Origin: JAOPZW01 sp036379935
GTDB lineage: Bacteria; Actinomycetota; Thermoleophilia; Solirubrobacterales; Solirubrobacteraceae
DNA: 64,000 bases
Direction: 5' to 3'
Assembly: GCA_036379935.1 (NCBI GenBank)
Contig: DASVFT010000117.1
Location: 27,774-91,773, forward strand
The notes beneath the pieces were generated by a model. The model was not told where the DNA came from, ran no database searches, and was given only the letters and a program-made list of their open reading frames with translations. Of the stretch, positions 1 to 6,926 are shown piece by piece. A program made the position numbers and the translations under genes. Within the stretch, counting starts at the first letter, position 1. Each line of letters starts with the position of its first letter.

Positions 1-536
1 CGCTCGGCGGCCTGGGCCGTGCGCCCCTGCGCTCGGTAGCCGCCCAGCGCGGTCGAGGTCTGCGGCGTGAGGCCCACATGGCCCATGACCGGGATGCCCG
101 CCTCGGTGATGGCGCGGGCGCGCGCGACGCTCACCGCGCCGCCGCCCTCGAGCTTGACCGCGTCGCAGCCCGCCTCCTTGACGAAGCGGAAGGCGGTGCG
201 CACCGCCTGCTCGTCGGAGACCTCGTAGGAGCCGAACGGGAGGTCGCCGATCAAGAACGGCGTGCGCAGCCCGCGGCGCGTCGCGCGGGCCAGGACGAGG
301 ATCTCGTCGAGCTCGACCGCCACCGTGCTGGGGTAGCCGAGGACGGTCATGGCCCCGGAGTCACCCACGAGGACGAGGTCCACGCCGGCCTGCTCGGCGG
401 CGCGGGCGCTCGGGAAGTCGTAGGCGGTGACCATGACGATGGGCTCGCCGAGGCGCTTCTTCTCGAAGAGCCGCGGAAGGGTCATGGGCAGGCGCGAGGC
501 GTCGGCGGGGGCGTGGATGTTCGGGTGTGCGCTCAT
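1..536 (-). CDS. panB: 3-methyl-2-oxobutanoate hydroxymethyltransferase (partial)
   Basis: Ketopantoate hydroxymethyltransferase transfers a hydroxymethyl group from methylene-tetrahydrofolate to alpha-ketoisovalerate, the first committed step of pantothenate synthesis in the cytoplasm. About 178 N-terminal residues are present; the C-terminal third runs off the left edge. The N-terminal half of the TIM barrel is recognisable: VTAYDFPSARAAEQAG, then LVGDSGAMTVLGY with the metal-binding Asp, then FLIGDLPFGSY and KLEGG. The ATG at 536 lies 8 nt after the panC stop on the same strand, so it is the third gene of a DUF2520-panC-panB operon. The start is placed before MSAHPNIHAP because the family N-terminus is short here. 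Family assignment is firm. Confidence 0.93.
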   Translation of the reverse strand, partial: MSAHPNIHAPADASRLPMTLPRLFEKKRLGEPIVMVTAYDFPSARAAEQAGVDLVLVGDSGAMTVLGYPSTVAVELDEILVLARATRRGLRTPFLIGDLPFGSYEVSDEQAVRTAFRFVKEAGCDAVKLEGGGAVSVARARAITEAGIPVMGHVGLTPQTSTALGGYRAQGRTAQAAE

Positions 537-544
537 GCTCGTGT

Positions 545-1408
545 TCAGCCTCCGGGCTTTCCGTTGGCACTGAGGATCGTGTTGTCGATGAGTCGTGTGG
601 AGCCCACGCGCGCGGCGACGGCCAGCAGGGCCTGGCCCTCGACGTGCGCGACCGGCTCCAGGTCGTCGGTGTCCACCAGCTCGAGGTAATCGGGCTCGAC
701 GCCGCGATCGCGCATGGCGGCGAGGGCGGCGGCCCGCAGCGCCTGCGCTTCGCGCTCGCCGGCCTGCAGCGACGCCTCGGCCGCGCGCAGCGCGTCGTGC
801 AGCGCCAGCGCGCGCTCGCGGTCCACTCCGCTGAGGTGGGCGTTGCGGCTGGAGAGCGCCAGCCCATCGGGCTCGCGCACGGTGGGGCGGACCTCGATGC
901 GCACGGGCAGGTCGAGGTCGCGGACGAGGCGGCGGATGACGAGCGCCTGCTGCGCGTCCTTCTGGCCGAAGAAGGCCACCTCGGGGCCGACCATGTTCAG
1001 GAGCTTGGTCACCACCGTGGTCACCCCGTCGAAGTGGCCGACGCCGCGCTGCACGCCCTCGAGCGTGCCGGTCAGCCCGTCGACGTGGACGGTCGTGGCG
1101 AAGCCGGGCGGGTAGACCTCGTCGGGCGCCGGGGCGAAGAGCAGGTCGGCGCCGGCGGCGGCCGCGAGCGCCGCGTCGCGCTCGGGGTCGCGCGGGTAGG
1201 CGGCGAGGTCGGCGGCGTCCTCGAACTGAGCTGGGTTGACGAAGAGCGAGACCACGACCACGTCGCAGCTGGCGCGCGCATGGCGCACGAGGCTCAGGTG
1301 GCCCTCGTGCAGCGCGCCCATGGTCGCGACCAGGCCGATGACGCGCTCGGCCCGGCGCGCCGCGCGCAGGGCCTCGCGCAGCTCGGCCACGGTACGCAGC
1401 GTCTTCAT
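545..1408 (-). CDS. panC: pantothenate synthetase
   Basis: PanC condenses pantoate and beta-alanine with ATP through a pantoyl-adenylate. The 287-residue length is normal for the family. The nucleotidyltransferase signature HEGH is at residues 34-37 within TMGALHEGHLSL, followed by LFVNPAQF, the ATP-site FFGQKDAQQ and the LSSRN loop that corresponds to KMSKS. The start ATG overlaps the stop of the upstream Rossmann-fold gene (ATGA), so translation is probably coupled. panB follows after 8 nt. No panD is in view, so the beta-alanine supply must be encoded elsewhere. Confidence 0.96.
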   Translation of the reverse strand: MKTLRTVAELREALRAARRAERVIGLVATMGALHEGHLSLVRHARASCDVVVVSLFVNPAQFEDAADLAAYPRDPERDAALAAAAGADLLFAPAPDEVYPPGFATTVHVDGLTGTLEGVQRGVGHFDGVTTVVTKLLNMVGPEVAFFGQKDAQQALVIRRLVRDLDLPVRIEVRPTVREPDGLALSSRNAHLSGVDRERALALHDALRAAEASLQAGEREAQALRAAALAAMRDRGVEPDYLELVDTDDLEPVAHVEGQALLAVAARVGSTRLIDNTILSANGKPGG

Positions 1409-2112
1409 GCCGCGACCGCCCTCGTCGCCTCGGCCATCACGTCGTAGAGCTCGAGCAGCTCCGGTGCGCGCTCGGCAATCGCCTCGCGGTGACGGGCCAC
1501 GGTCTCCTCGTCGCCCCGGGCGATCGGTCCGGTGAGCGAGTCGGCGCCCTCGGCGGCCCAGTTCTCGACGCTGGCCCGGACGAGGGGAGCGAGGAGCTCG
1601 CGGTCGAGCCCGGAGACGCGCTGTGCCGCCTCCTCGAGCACGACGAGGAAGTTCGAGGCCATCGAGGCGCCGGCGTGGTAGGCGGCGCGGTCGTCCTCGG
1701 CCAGCGCGAAGGGATGCATCCCCAGCCGCCGCGCGAGGCGGGTCGCGAGGTCGAGCGCGCGCTTCGTGGTGCCCGCGACGGCGGCCCCCGCGCCGGAGAA
1801 GTCGGCTCCCGCGTCGGTGACGGTCATCAGCGGATGCAGCCCGAAGGCCTCGTGAGGCGCGAGCGCGTCGAGGCCGGTGGCGCCCGAGCAGTGGCCCACG
1901 AGCGGGCCGGAGACGATCGCCGCCGCCGCGGCCGCGATCTCGGCGTCGGGCACGCAGAGCAGCACGGCGTCGGCGGCCTCGGCACGTGAGATCCGGGCGT
2001 AGCCGCGACCGTGCGGGCCGCTGACGCGCACGCCGGCGCTCCGCAGCGCGGCGGTCAGGGCGCGACCCACGCGGCCACCACCCACGATGGCGATCGTCTC
2101 TCGGCTCTTCAT
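1405..2112 (-). CDS. DUF2520 Rossmann-fold protein, possible ketopantoate reductase
   Basis: A 235-residue NAD(P)-binding protein. The N-terminal Rossmann motif is IAIVGGGRVGRAL (GxGxxG), followed by LLCVPDAEI and VGHCSGATGLDAL. The C-terminal helical part carries the conserved AAYHAGASMASNF stretch typical of DUF2520 proteins. It is first in an operon with panC (4-bp overlap) and panB. The pathway step missing between them is reduction of ketopantoate to pantoate, so a PanE-like role is a reasonable inference but is not shown by sequence. The ATG at 2112 was preferred over an in-frame GTG 21 bp upstream, because it places the Rossmann strand at the expected distance. Confidence 0.8.
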   Translation of the reverse strand: MKSRETIAIVGGGRVGRALTAALRSAGVRVSGPHGRGYARISRAEAADAVLLCVPDAEIAAAAAAIVSGPLVGHCSGATGLDALAPHEAFGLHPLMTVTDAGADFSGAGAAVAGTTKRALDLATRLARRLGMHPFALAEDDRAAYHAGASMASNFLVVLEEAAQRVSGLDRELLAPLVRASVENWAAEGADSLTGPIARGDEETVARHREAIAERAPELLELYDVMAEATRAVAA

Positions 2113-2251
2113 TCGGATCCAGCCCCCGATCACGGGGTGCCGGTCACGTCGGCTCTCTCGAAGCGTAGCGGTTCTCCAACGGAACTCCGCACCTTGCGGA
2201 TTCCCTGCGCATCTTGCGGGGTAGCGGGCGAAAGGCGTTCGCCACGCGCTT

Positions 2252-2264
2252 TACCCTGAACCGT
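2252..2264 (+). promoter_or_regulatory. leaderless -10 element for uracil-DNA glycosylase
   Basis: TACCCT at 2252-2257 is followed by 7 nt and then the GTG at 2265. There is no Shine-Dalgarno sequence. The spacing matches a -10 hexamer whose transcription start is the first base of the start codon, as for several other genes in the window. Confidence 0.5.
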
Positions 2265-2960
2265 GTGCCGCCGAGCAAGGACGAGCGTCGAGAAGCGCTC
2301 AAGCGCCTGTTCCAGGAGGCGCGGGCCTGCACGAGGTGCCCGCAGCTCGCCGCCACCCGCCACACCGTCGTCTTCGGCTCGGGCAACGCGGACGCCAACC
2401 TCATGTTCGTGGGCGAGGCGCCCGGCAAGAACGAGGACGAGCAGGGCCTGCCGTTCGTCGGCCAGGCCGGACGCCTGCTCGACCAGCTCCTGGGCGAGAT
2501 CGGGTTGACCCGCGGCGACGTGTTCGTGGCTAACACGCTGAAATGCCGTCCTCCCGGCAACCGCGATCCGCATCCCGTCGAGATCGAGAACTGTCAGGAC
2601 TACCTGCTGGGCCAGGTCGAGCTCATCCAGCCGCACGTGATCTGCACGCTCGGGAACTTCGCCACCAAGCTGCTGCGTGCCGATCCCACGGGCATCACGC
2701 GGCTGCACGGGCGCGAGGAGGTGCGCGTCATCGGGAGCCGCGCGGTGCGCCTGTACCCGATCTTCCATCCGGCGGCTGCGCTGTACACGCCGGCCAACGT
2801 CGAGGTGCTGCGCCGCGACTTCGCGTGGCTCCCTGAGTTGCTGGCGCTCGGAGCTCCGCCGCAGCCGGGCGAGGAGCTCCGCCCGCCCGACCTGGCCGAG
2901 CTCCCGGAGCCCGAGGTCGCGGCCGTCGGGCGCGACGACCGCCAGCTGGGGCTGTTCTGA
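2265..2960 (+). CDS. family 4 uracil-DNA glycosylase (Fe-S type)
   Basis: Removes uracil from DNA in base-excision repair. The 231-residue protein shows the iron-sulphur cysteines of family 4: CTRC near residues 22-25, then LKCRPPGNR and the NCQDYL cysteine. Active-site motif A is GEAPGKNEDEQGLPFVGQAG and motif B is FHPAA. The acidic, proline-rich tail ends in QLGLF. The GTG at 2265 was chosen rather than a TTG 51 bp upstream, because the extra residues are unlike the family and a -10-like hexamer sits 7 nt before the GTG. The stop overlaps the next ATG (TGATG), so the methyltransferase is probably co-translated. Confidence 0.93.
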   Translation: MPPSKDERREALKRLFQEARACTRCPQLAATRHTVVFGSGNADANLMFVGEAPGKNEDEQGLPFVGQAGRLLDQLLGEIGLTRGDVFVANTLKCRPPGNRDPHPVEIENCQDYLLGQVELIQPHVICTLGNFATKLLRADPTGITRLHGREEVRVIGSRAVRLYPIFHPAAALYTPANVEVLRRDFAWLPELLALGAPPQPGEELRPPDLAELPEPEVAAVGRDDRQLGLF

Positions 2961-3682
2961 TGGTCCATCACGCGGCGGCCACGGGCTTCGCGCGCAGCGC
3001 GGAGGCCTACGAGCGGGCACGGCCCGACTACCCGCCCGAGGCGATCGCCTATCTGGCGCGCGAGCTCGACCTCGGCCCAGGCCGCGTCGTCGTCGACCTC
3101 GCCGCCGGCACCGGCAAGCTCGCGCGGCCGCTCGCGCGCCTGGGCTGCGAGGTCATCGCGGTGGAGCCGGTGGACGAGATGCGCGCGGCGATCGGCAACA
3201 CAGCCCGCGCGCTCGCAGGCACCGCGGAGGCGATCCCGGTGGGGGACGACAGCGCTGATGGGGTCACGGTCGGGCAGGCCTTCCACTGGTTCGACGGGCG
3301 GGCGGCGCTGGCCGAGATCGAGCGCGTCCTGCGCCCGGGCGGCGGGCTCGCGCTCGTGTGGAACCGCCGGCCGGTCGAGTCGTCGCCGCTGCAGGCGGCG
3401 ATCGCCGAGATCATCGCGCCTTACCGCGTCAGCGTCCCGGCCCACGGCAGCGGCGCGTGGCGCGAGGCGTTCGCGGGCCGCGAGCTGTCCGAGTGGACGT
3501 TCGCCTTCGAGCAGCACATGGAGGTCGACCGCCTCGTCGACCGCGTCGCCTCGATGAGCTTCATCGCGGCGCTCGACGAGCCCGAGCGCCGCGGCGTCCT
3601 CGATCGGGTGCGGGGTCTCGTCGACGAGGGGCCGGTCGCGGTCCCCTACGTCTGCGAGATCTACCTGTGGCGCCCGAGCTGA
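2960..3682 (+). CDS. class I SAM-dependent methyltransferase
   Basis: A 240-residue methyltransferase of the UbiE/COQ5-like group (Methyltransf_11 type). The AdoMet-binding motif VVDLAAGTGKLARPLA is near residues 44-59, followed by VIAVEP (motif II acidic end), AEAIPVGDDSADGVTVGQ and a conserved FHWFD. The post-motif LRPGGGLALVWN is also present. The substrate cannot be told; relatives act on small molecules. The start ATG overlaps the glycosylase stop, and its own end overlaps the downstream acetyltransferase start by 16 bp, which indicates a tight operon. No membrane segment is seen. Confidence 0.88.
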   Translation: MVHHAAATGFARSAEAYERARPDYPPEAIAYLARELDLGPGRVVVDLAAGTGKLARPLARLGCEVIAVEPVDEMRAAIGNTARALAGTAEAIPVGDDSADGVTVGQAFHWFDGRAALAEIERVLRPGGGLALVWNRRPVESSPLQAAIAEIIAPYRVSVPAHGSGAWREAFAGRELSEWTFAFEQHMEVDRLVDRVASMSFIAALDEPERRGVLDRVRGLVDEGPVAVPYVCEIYLWRPS

Positions 3683-4164
3683 GCTTCCGCGAGGGCACCG
3701 CGCACGACGCCGCCGTCATGGCCGAGACGGTCGGCATCGGCTTCGACACCTATCGGGCCTTCGCGCCGCCGGCGTGGGAGCCGCCCCGGTTCGCGGTCGA
3801 GGTGGCCGGCATCCGCTCGCGGATGGCCGGCGACGACGCCTGGGCCTTCGTCGCCTTCGACGGCGGCGAGCCGGCGGGGCACATCGCGCTCCTGGCCGAT
3901 CCGGCGCCGGGAACCGTGTACCTGTGGCAGCTGTTCGTCCGGCCCGCGTACTGGGGCACCGGCCTGGCCGACGACCTGCACGCCGCCTTCCTCGCGGAGG
4001 CGCGCGCCCGCGGCTACGCGCGCGGGCGGCTGAAGACGCCCTTCGGCCAAGAGCGCGCGCGCCGCTTCTACGAGCGCAACGGCTGGCAGACCGACGGACT
4101 GGCGACGTTCGACGACACGCTCGGGCTCGAGCTGCTCGTCTACACCAGGGCGGGGTTGACCTAA
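3667..4164 (+). CDS. GNAT family N-acetyltransferase
   Basis: A 165-residue GNAT-fold protein. Motif A, the acetyl-CoA pyrophosphate loop, is LFVRPAYWGTGLADDLHAA, and motif B is ARRFYERNGWQTDG. The N-terminal part, LSFREGTAHDAAVMAE, is the usual first strand and helix. The likely start is GTG at 3667, overlapping the last 16 bp of the methyltransferase; no better start lies downstream before the conserved strand. The substrate is unknown. It probably belongs to the same transcription unit as the upstream glycosylase and methyltransferase. Confidence 0.85.
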   Translation: MAPELSFREGTAHDAAVMAETVGIGFDTYRAFAPPAWEPPRFAVEVAGIRSRMAGDDAWAFVAFDGGEPAGHIALLADPAPGTVYLWQLFVRPAYWGTGLADDLHAAFLAEARARGYARGRLKTPFGQERARRFYERNGWQTDGLATFDDTLGLELLVYTRAGLT

Positions 4165-4191
4165 CGCCCCGTCAGGCGGAGCATCGCGTCC

Positions 4192-4659
4192 GTGATGCGC
4201 GCCTCGGACCGCGATCGCGAGCAGGCCGTCGCCCTTCTGCGCGCCCGCTGCGTCGAGGGCTATCTCAGCGTGGAGACCTTCGAGTACCGGCTCGGCCGTG
4301 CCCTGGCCGCCCGCACGGCCCTCGAGCTGCGCCTCCTCGTGGCCGACATCGCCCGGACGCGCCGCCACTGGCGCCTGCCTCTGACGCGCTCGCGGTCCTC
4401 GCAGGTGGTGCTGCCCGCGGAGGGCACGCTCGTCGTCGGGCGCAGCAGCGGCTGCGACGTCGTCGTCGACGAGCCCACCGTCTCGCGCCGCCACCTCCAG
4501 CTACGCGCGCTCGATGGCGCGTGGCTGGCCGTCGACCTCGGCTCCATGAACGGCACCTGGCTGCTCGGGCAGCGCGTCGGACGCGCGCGCGTGCTGCCCG
4601 GCGACGAGCTGGTGCTCGGCGACTGCGCCGTCGCGTTGCGGGCGCCGGCCGGCGCCTAG
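4192..4659 (+). CDS. DUF1707-FHA domain protein
   Basis: A 155-residue protein in two parts. Residues 1-55 form a DUF1707 module (MRASDRDREQAVALLRARC, then GYLSVETFEYRLGRALAA), typical of actinobacterial proteins with a short N-terminal recognition helix pair. Residues 75-150 form a forkhead-associated domain with the phosphothreonine-binding signature VGRSSGCDVVVDEPTVSRRH and LGSMNGTW. FHA domains bind phosphothreonine peptides, so a role downstream of a Ser/Thr kinase is inferred. GTG at 4192 is followed directly by ATG at 4195; either may start. The coding region ends shortly before a hairpin that closes this plus-strand unit. Confidence 0.87.
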   Translation: MMRASDRDREQAVALLRARCVEGYLSVETFEYRLGRALAARTALELRLLVADIARTRRHWRLPLTRSRSSQVVLPAEGTLVVGRSSGCDVVVDEPTVSRRHLQLRALDGAWLAVDLGSMNGTWLLGQRVGRARVLPGDELVLGDCAVALRAPAGA

Positions 4660-4677
4660 GAGGGTCGGGCCAAACGA

Positions 4678-4687
4678 CTAGCGAAAC
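4678..4687 (+). repeat. left 10-bp inverted repeat of putative R-M island
   Basis: CTAGCGAAAC occurs here and its exact reverse complement, GTTTCGCTAG, occurs at 6820-6829. The pair brackets the non-coding junction and the methyltransferase-nuclease gene. No longer match extends on either side. Confidence 0.4.
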
Positions 4688-4723
4688 CTTCGCAGCCGCT
4701 CCCATCGGCCGCGAAGGCTTCGC
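4681..4723 (+). terminator. interrupted-stem hairpin after the FHA gene
   Basis: GCGAA, CTTCGC and CCG on the left pair with CGG, GCGAAG and TTCGC on the right around a CTCCCAT loop, with two 2-nt internal mismatches. It lies 21 bp after the FHA-gene stop. No T-run follows, so it would be an atypical terminator or a structure linked to the adjoining island end. Confidence 0.4.
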
Positions 4724-4918
4724 CGGTAGGCCGCGGTCTCGGCTTCGAGTTCCCGGTGCGTGGGCTTTAGAAGGCCCTGCGCGCTACCTGCCGCCCCCTG
4801 GTTCCATCGAGGAGGGGGGTCCGTGGACTCCCCCTCTCAACTACCGACGGTTGCGGGTGGGCCTTAGGCGGCCCCCGCTGTGGACTGCCCGTGCAGGCCG
4901 CTCCTGGTCTCGACGTGA

Positions 4919-4935
4919 CGCCGGATTATCCGGCG
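4919..4935. repeat. 17-bp perfect palindrome upstream of R-M gene
   Basis: CGCCGGAT-T-ATCCGGCG, 270 bp before the proposed start of the methyltransferase-nuclease. It could be an operator or a recombination site; nothing else identifies it. Confidence 0.35.
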
Positions 4936-5203
4936 CAGCTCTGCCGACAAGGTGCGGTCCTAATTGGTACCCAGCTTTTCCAGCGTGGACCAAATGGGCT
5001 GGCACGCGCACGGAAAGCTGGACGCTCTCCTGAGTGGCGGTCACTGGTGGCTCGCTCTTGGGGGGGCACGGCCCCCGCCTGCTATGGGGTGGACGGCTGA
5101 CAACGCGAGCATCATCCCGACAGCGTCGACACCAATGCGACGGCCGCTCCGGCTCCGCAGGACGAGACCCAGGAATTCCCGCGTTTGCGGCGAAAAGCGC
5201 CGG

Positions 5204-6766
5204 GTGGCGTCCTCGGGACTCGAAACCGGCGTCCTCTATCGAGACGACAACCTCCGGCGTTTGCGGGAGTTCCCGGCCGAGAGCGTGGACCTGATCTACC
5301 TGGACCCGCCGTTCTTCTCAAACCGCCGGTACGAGGTCATCTGGGGCGACGAGGCCGAGGTCCGGTCATTCGAGGACCGCTGGGAGGGCGGCATCCGCCA
5401 CTACACGGATTGGATGAAGGACCGCATCGTGGAGATGTACCGCGTCCTGAAGCCCACCGCGTCGCTCTACCTGCACTGCGACCCGAGCGCCAGCCATTAC
5501 CTGAAGGTCATGCTCGACGCGATCTTCGTCTCGCCCGGCGGCTTTCGTAGCGAGGTCGTCTGGAAGCGCAGCAGCGCGCACAGCGACGCACGCCAGGGCC
5601 GCCGCCAGCACGGCCGGGTCCATGACGTGATCCTCTTCTACACCAAGGGCGAGGAGTGGACGTGGAACCCGGTGTTCACGCCATATGAAGACAAGTACGT
5701 GGACACCTTCTACAAGCACGTCGAGCCGGAGAGCGGCCGCCGCTATCGGCTCGGAGATCTGACCGGGCCAGGCGGCGCGAGTAAGGGCAATCCCCAGTAC
5801 GAGGTCATGGGCGTGACCCGCTACTGGCGCTACTCCGAGCAGCGCATGGCCGAGCTGATCGCGGAGGGCCGCGTCGTCCAGACCAAGCCCGGAGCCGTCC
5901 CCGCCTACAAGCGCTATCTCGACGAGATGCAGGGCGTCCCGTTGCAGGACGTGTGGACCGATATCCCGCCGATAGGCCCGCGCGCCGCCGAACGTCTCGG
6001 CTACCCCACCCAGAAGCCCGAGGCGCTTCTAGAGCGCATCATCGAGGCCAGCAGCGACCCCGGCCAAGTCGTCCTCGACCCCTTCTGCGGCTGCGGGACG
6101 ACCATCGCCGTCGCCCAACGGCTGCGGCGCGAGTGGATCGGCATCGACGTAAGCCCGCAGGCCGTCGGGATCATGAAAACGCGCGTCGATCAGCACGGCG
6201 CGAACGCCAAGGTCGAGGGCCTGCCGACCAGCATCGAGGACCTGCGCAACTTGGGGCCGTTCGAGTTCCAGAACTGGGTCGTTCAGCGTGTCCACGGCGT
6301 GCCGTCGGCCAAGCAGTCGGGCGACATGGGTATCGACGGCTGGTCGTTCCTCGAACGACTCCCCATCCAGATCAAGCGGTCAGATCGCGTCGGGCGCAAC
6401 GTAGTAGACAACTTCGAGACGGCCATCGAGCGCAGCGGCAAGCACAAGGGCTACATCGTCGCGTTCAGCTTCACGACCGGGGCCTACGAGGAAGCCGCCC
6501 GCTCCAAGGAGACCGACCGGGCAGTTCATCTCGTCAAGGTCGCGGACCTACTCGAAGTGGCCGACCTGATCGAGACGGCCGAGGCGACCGGCCAGGAGCC
6601 GGAGATTCCCCCGGACACAGTCGATCTGATGGAGCTGTTCGCTGGGCTGGTGGACAGGGCGCGCCGAACCTGGCCGCCGACGCCACCGCCGCGAAAGCGC
6701 TCCGGCAGCGACCTGATTGCCAGCGTCCGCAACGACGAGGCTGGAGTAAGCCGTGACGAATCCTGA
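5204..6766 (+). CDS. DNA methyltransferase fused to Mrr-like restriction endonuclease
   Basis: A single-chain restriction-modification protein of about 520 residues. The N-terminal part is an amino-methyltransferase of the beta order: the catalytic motif IYLDPPFF (DPPF at 34-37) precedes the AdoMet motif LDPFCGCGTT (292-301) and EWIGIDVS. Such enzymes methylate adenine N6 or cytosine N4. The C-terminal part (about 350-480) is an Mrr_cat PD-(D/E)xK fold: FEFQNWVVQRV, then GDMGIDGW (G373 to W380, D378) and the Q-I-K core (K391). No separate specificity subunit is nearby. The start may be GTG 5204, just before the usual LETGVLYRDDNL opening, or ATG 5135. Codon use is less GC-biased than that of its neighbours, and it interrupts otherwise host-like genes, which suggests horizontal transfer. 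Confidence 0.88.
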   Translation: MASSGLETGVLYRDDNLRRLREFPAESVDLIYLDPPFFSNRRYEVIWGDEAEVRSFEDRWEGGIRHYTDWMKDRIVEMYRVLKPTASLYLHCDPSASHYLKVMLDAIFVSPGGFRSEVVWKRSSAHSDARQGRRQHGRVHDVILFYTKGEEWTWNPVFTPYEDKYVDTFYKHVEPESGRRYRLGDLTGPGGASKGNPQYEVMGVTRYWRYSEQRMAELIAEGRVVQTKPGAVPAYKRYLDEMQGVPLQDVWTDIPPIGPRAAERLGYPTQKPEALLERIIEASSDPGQVVLDPFCGCGTTIAVAQRLRREWIGIDVSPQAVGIMKTRVDQHGANAKVEGLPTSIEDLRNLGPFEFQNWVVQRVHGVPSAKQSGDMGIDGWSFLERLPIQIKRSDRVGRNVVDNFETAIERSGKHKGYIVAFSFTTGAYEEAARSKETDRAVHLVKVADLLEVADLIETAEATGQEPEIPPDTVDLMELFAGLVDRARRTWPPTPPPRKRSGSDLIASVRNDEAGVSRDES

Positions 6767-6819
6767 GGTACGCGCCCAACCGGGCGGTGCGACAACCCCC
6801 GCCAACACTGGGCGAGCGC

Positions 6820-6829
6820 GTTTCGCTAG
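6820..6829 (-). repeat. right 10-bp inverted repeat of putative R-M island
   Basis: GTTTCGCTAG is the exact reverse complement of 4678-4687. It lies 54 bp after the R-M gene stop and about 100 bp before the oxidoreductase start. Confidence 0.4.
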
Positions 6830-6926
6830 CCCTCCCTAGTTCTCGCGGCATCACGGCCCGCGATCGTCTCGCACGGCGCCGTGGCTGGCATGCGGCGCCG
6901 GCATGTGGGACCCTCGGCGAAGAGCG

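Larger units (their letters stand above)
4660..5203. other. non-coding, inverted-repeat-rich junction upstream of the R-M gene
   Basis: No convincing protein is encoded here: the open frames have no family features and unlike composition. The stretch holds at least four inverted repeats (4681-4723, 4810-4836, 4859-4874, 4919-4935) and is visibly more AT-rich around 4930-5000 than the flanking genes. It may be an insertion junction or a decayed gene. An in-frame ATG at 5135 could extend the methyltransferase upstream by 23 residues. Confidence 0.6.

Noticed and set aside
78..689. Plus-strand open frame over panB/panC
   Set aside because: Antisense shadow; the minus strand carries canonical PanB and PanC motifs.
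4738..4757. tRNA T-arm-like sequence (CTTCGAGTTCCCGGTGCG)
   Set aside because: No acceptor, D or anticodon arm can be built around it, so it is not a tRNA; a tRNA-end integration scar is unproven.
4891..5100. Short plus-strand frame (69 codons) upstream of the R-M gene, and a 67-codon frame on the other strand
   Set aside because: No family features, no ribosome site, and inside a hairpin-rich stretch; it could be a decayed remnant but this cannot be supported.
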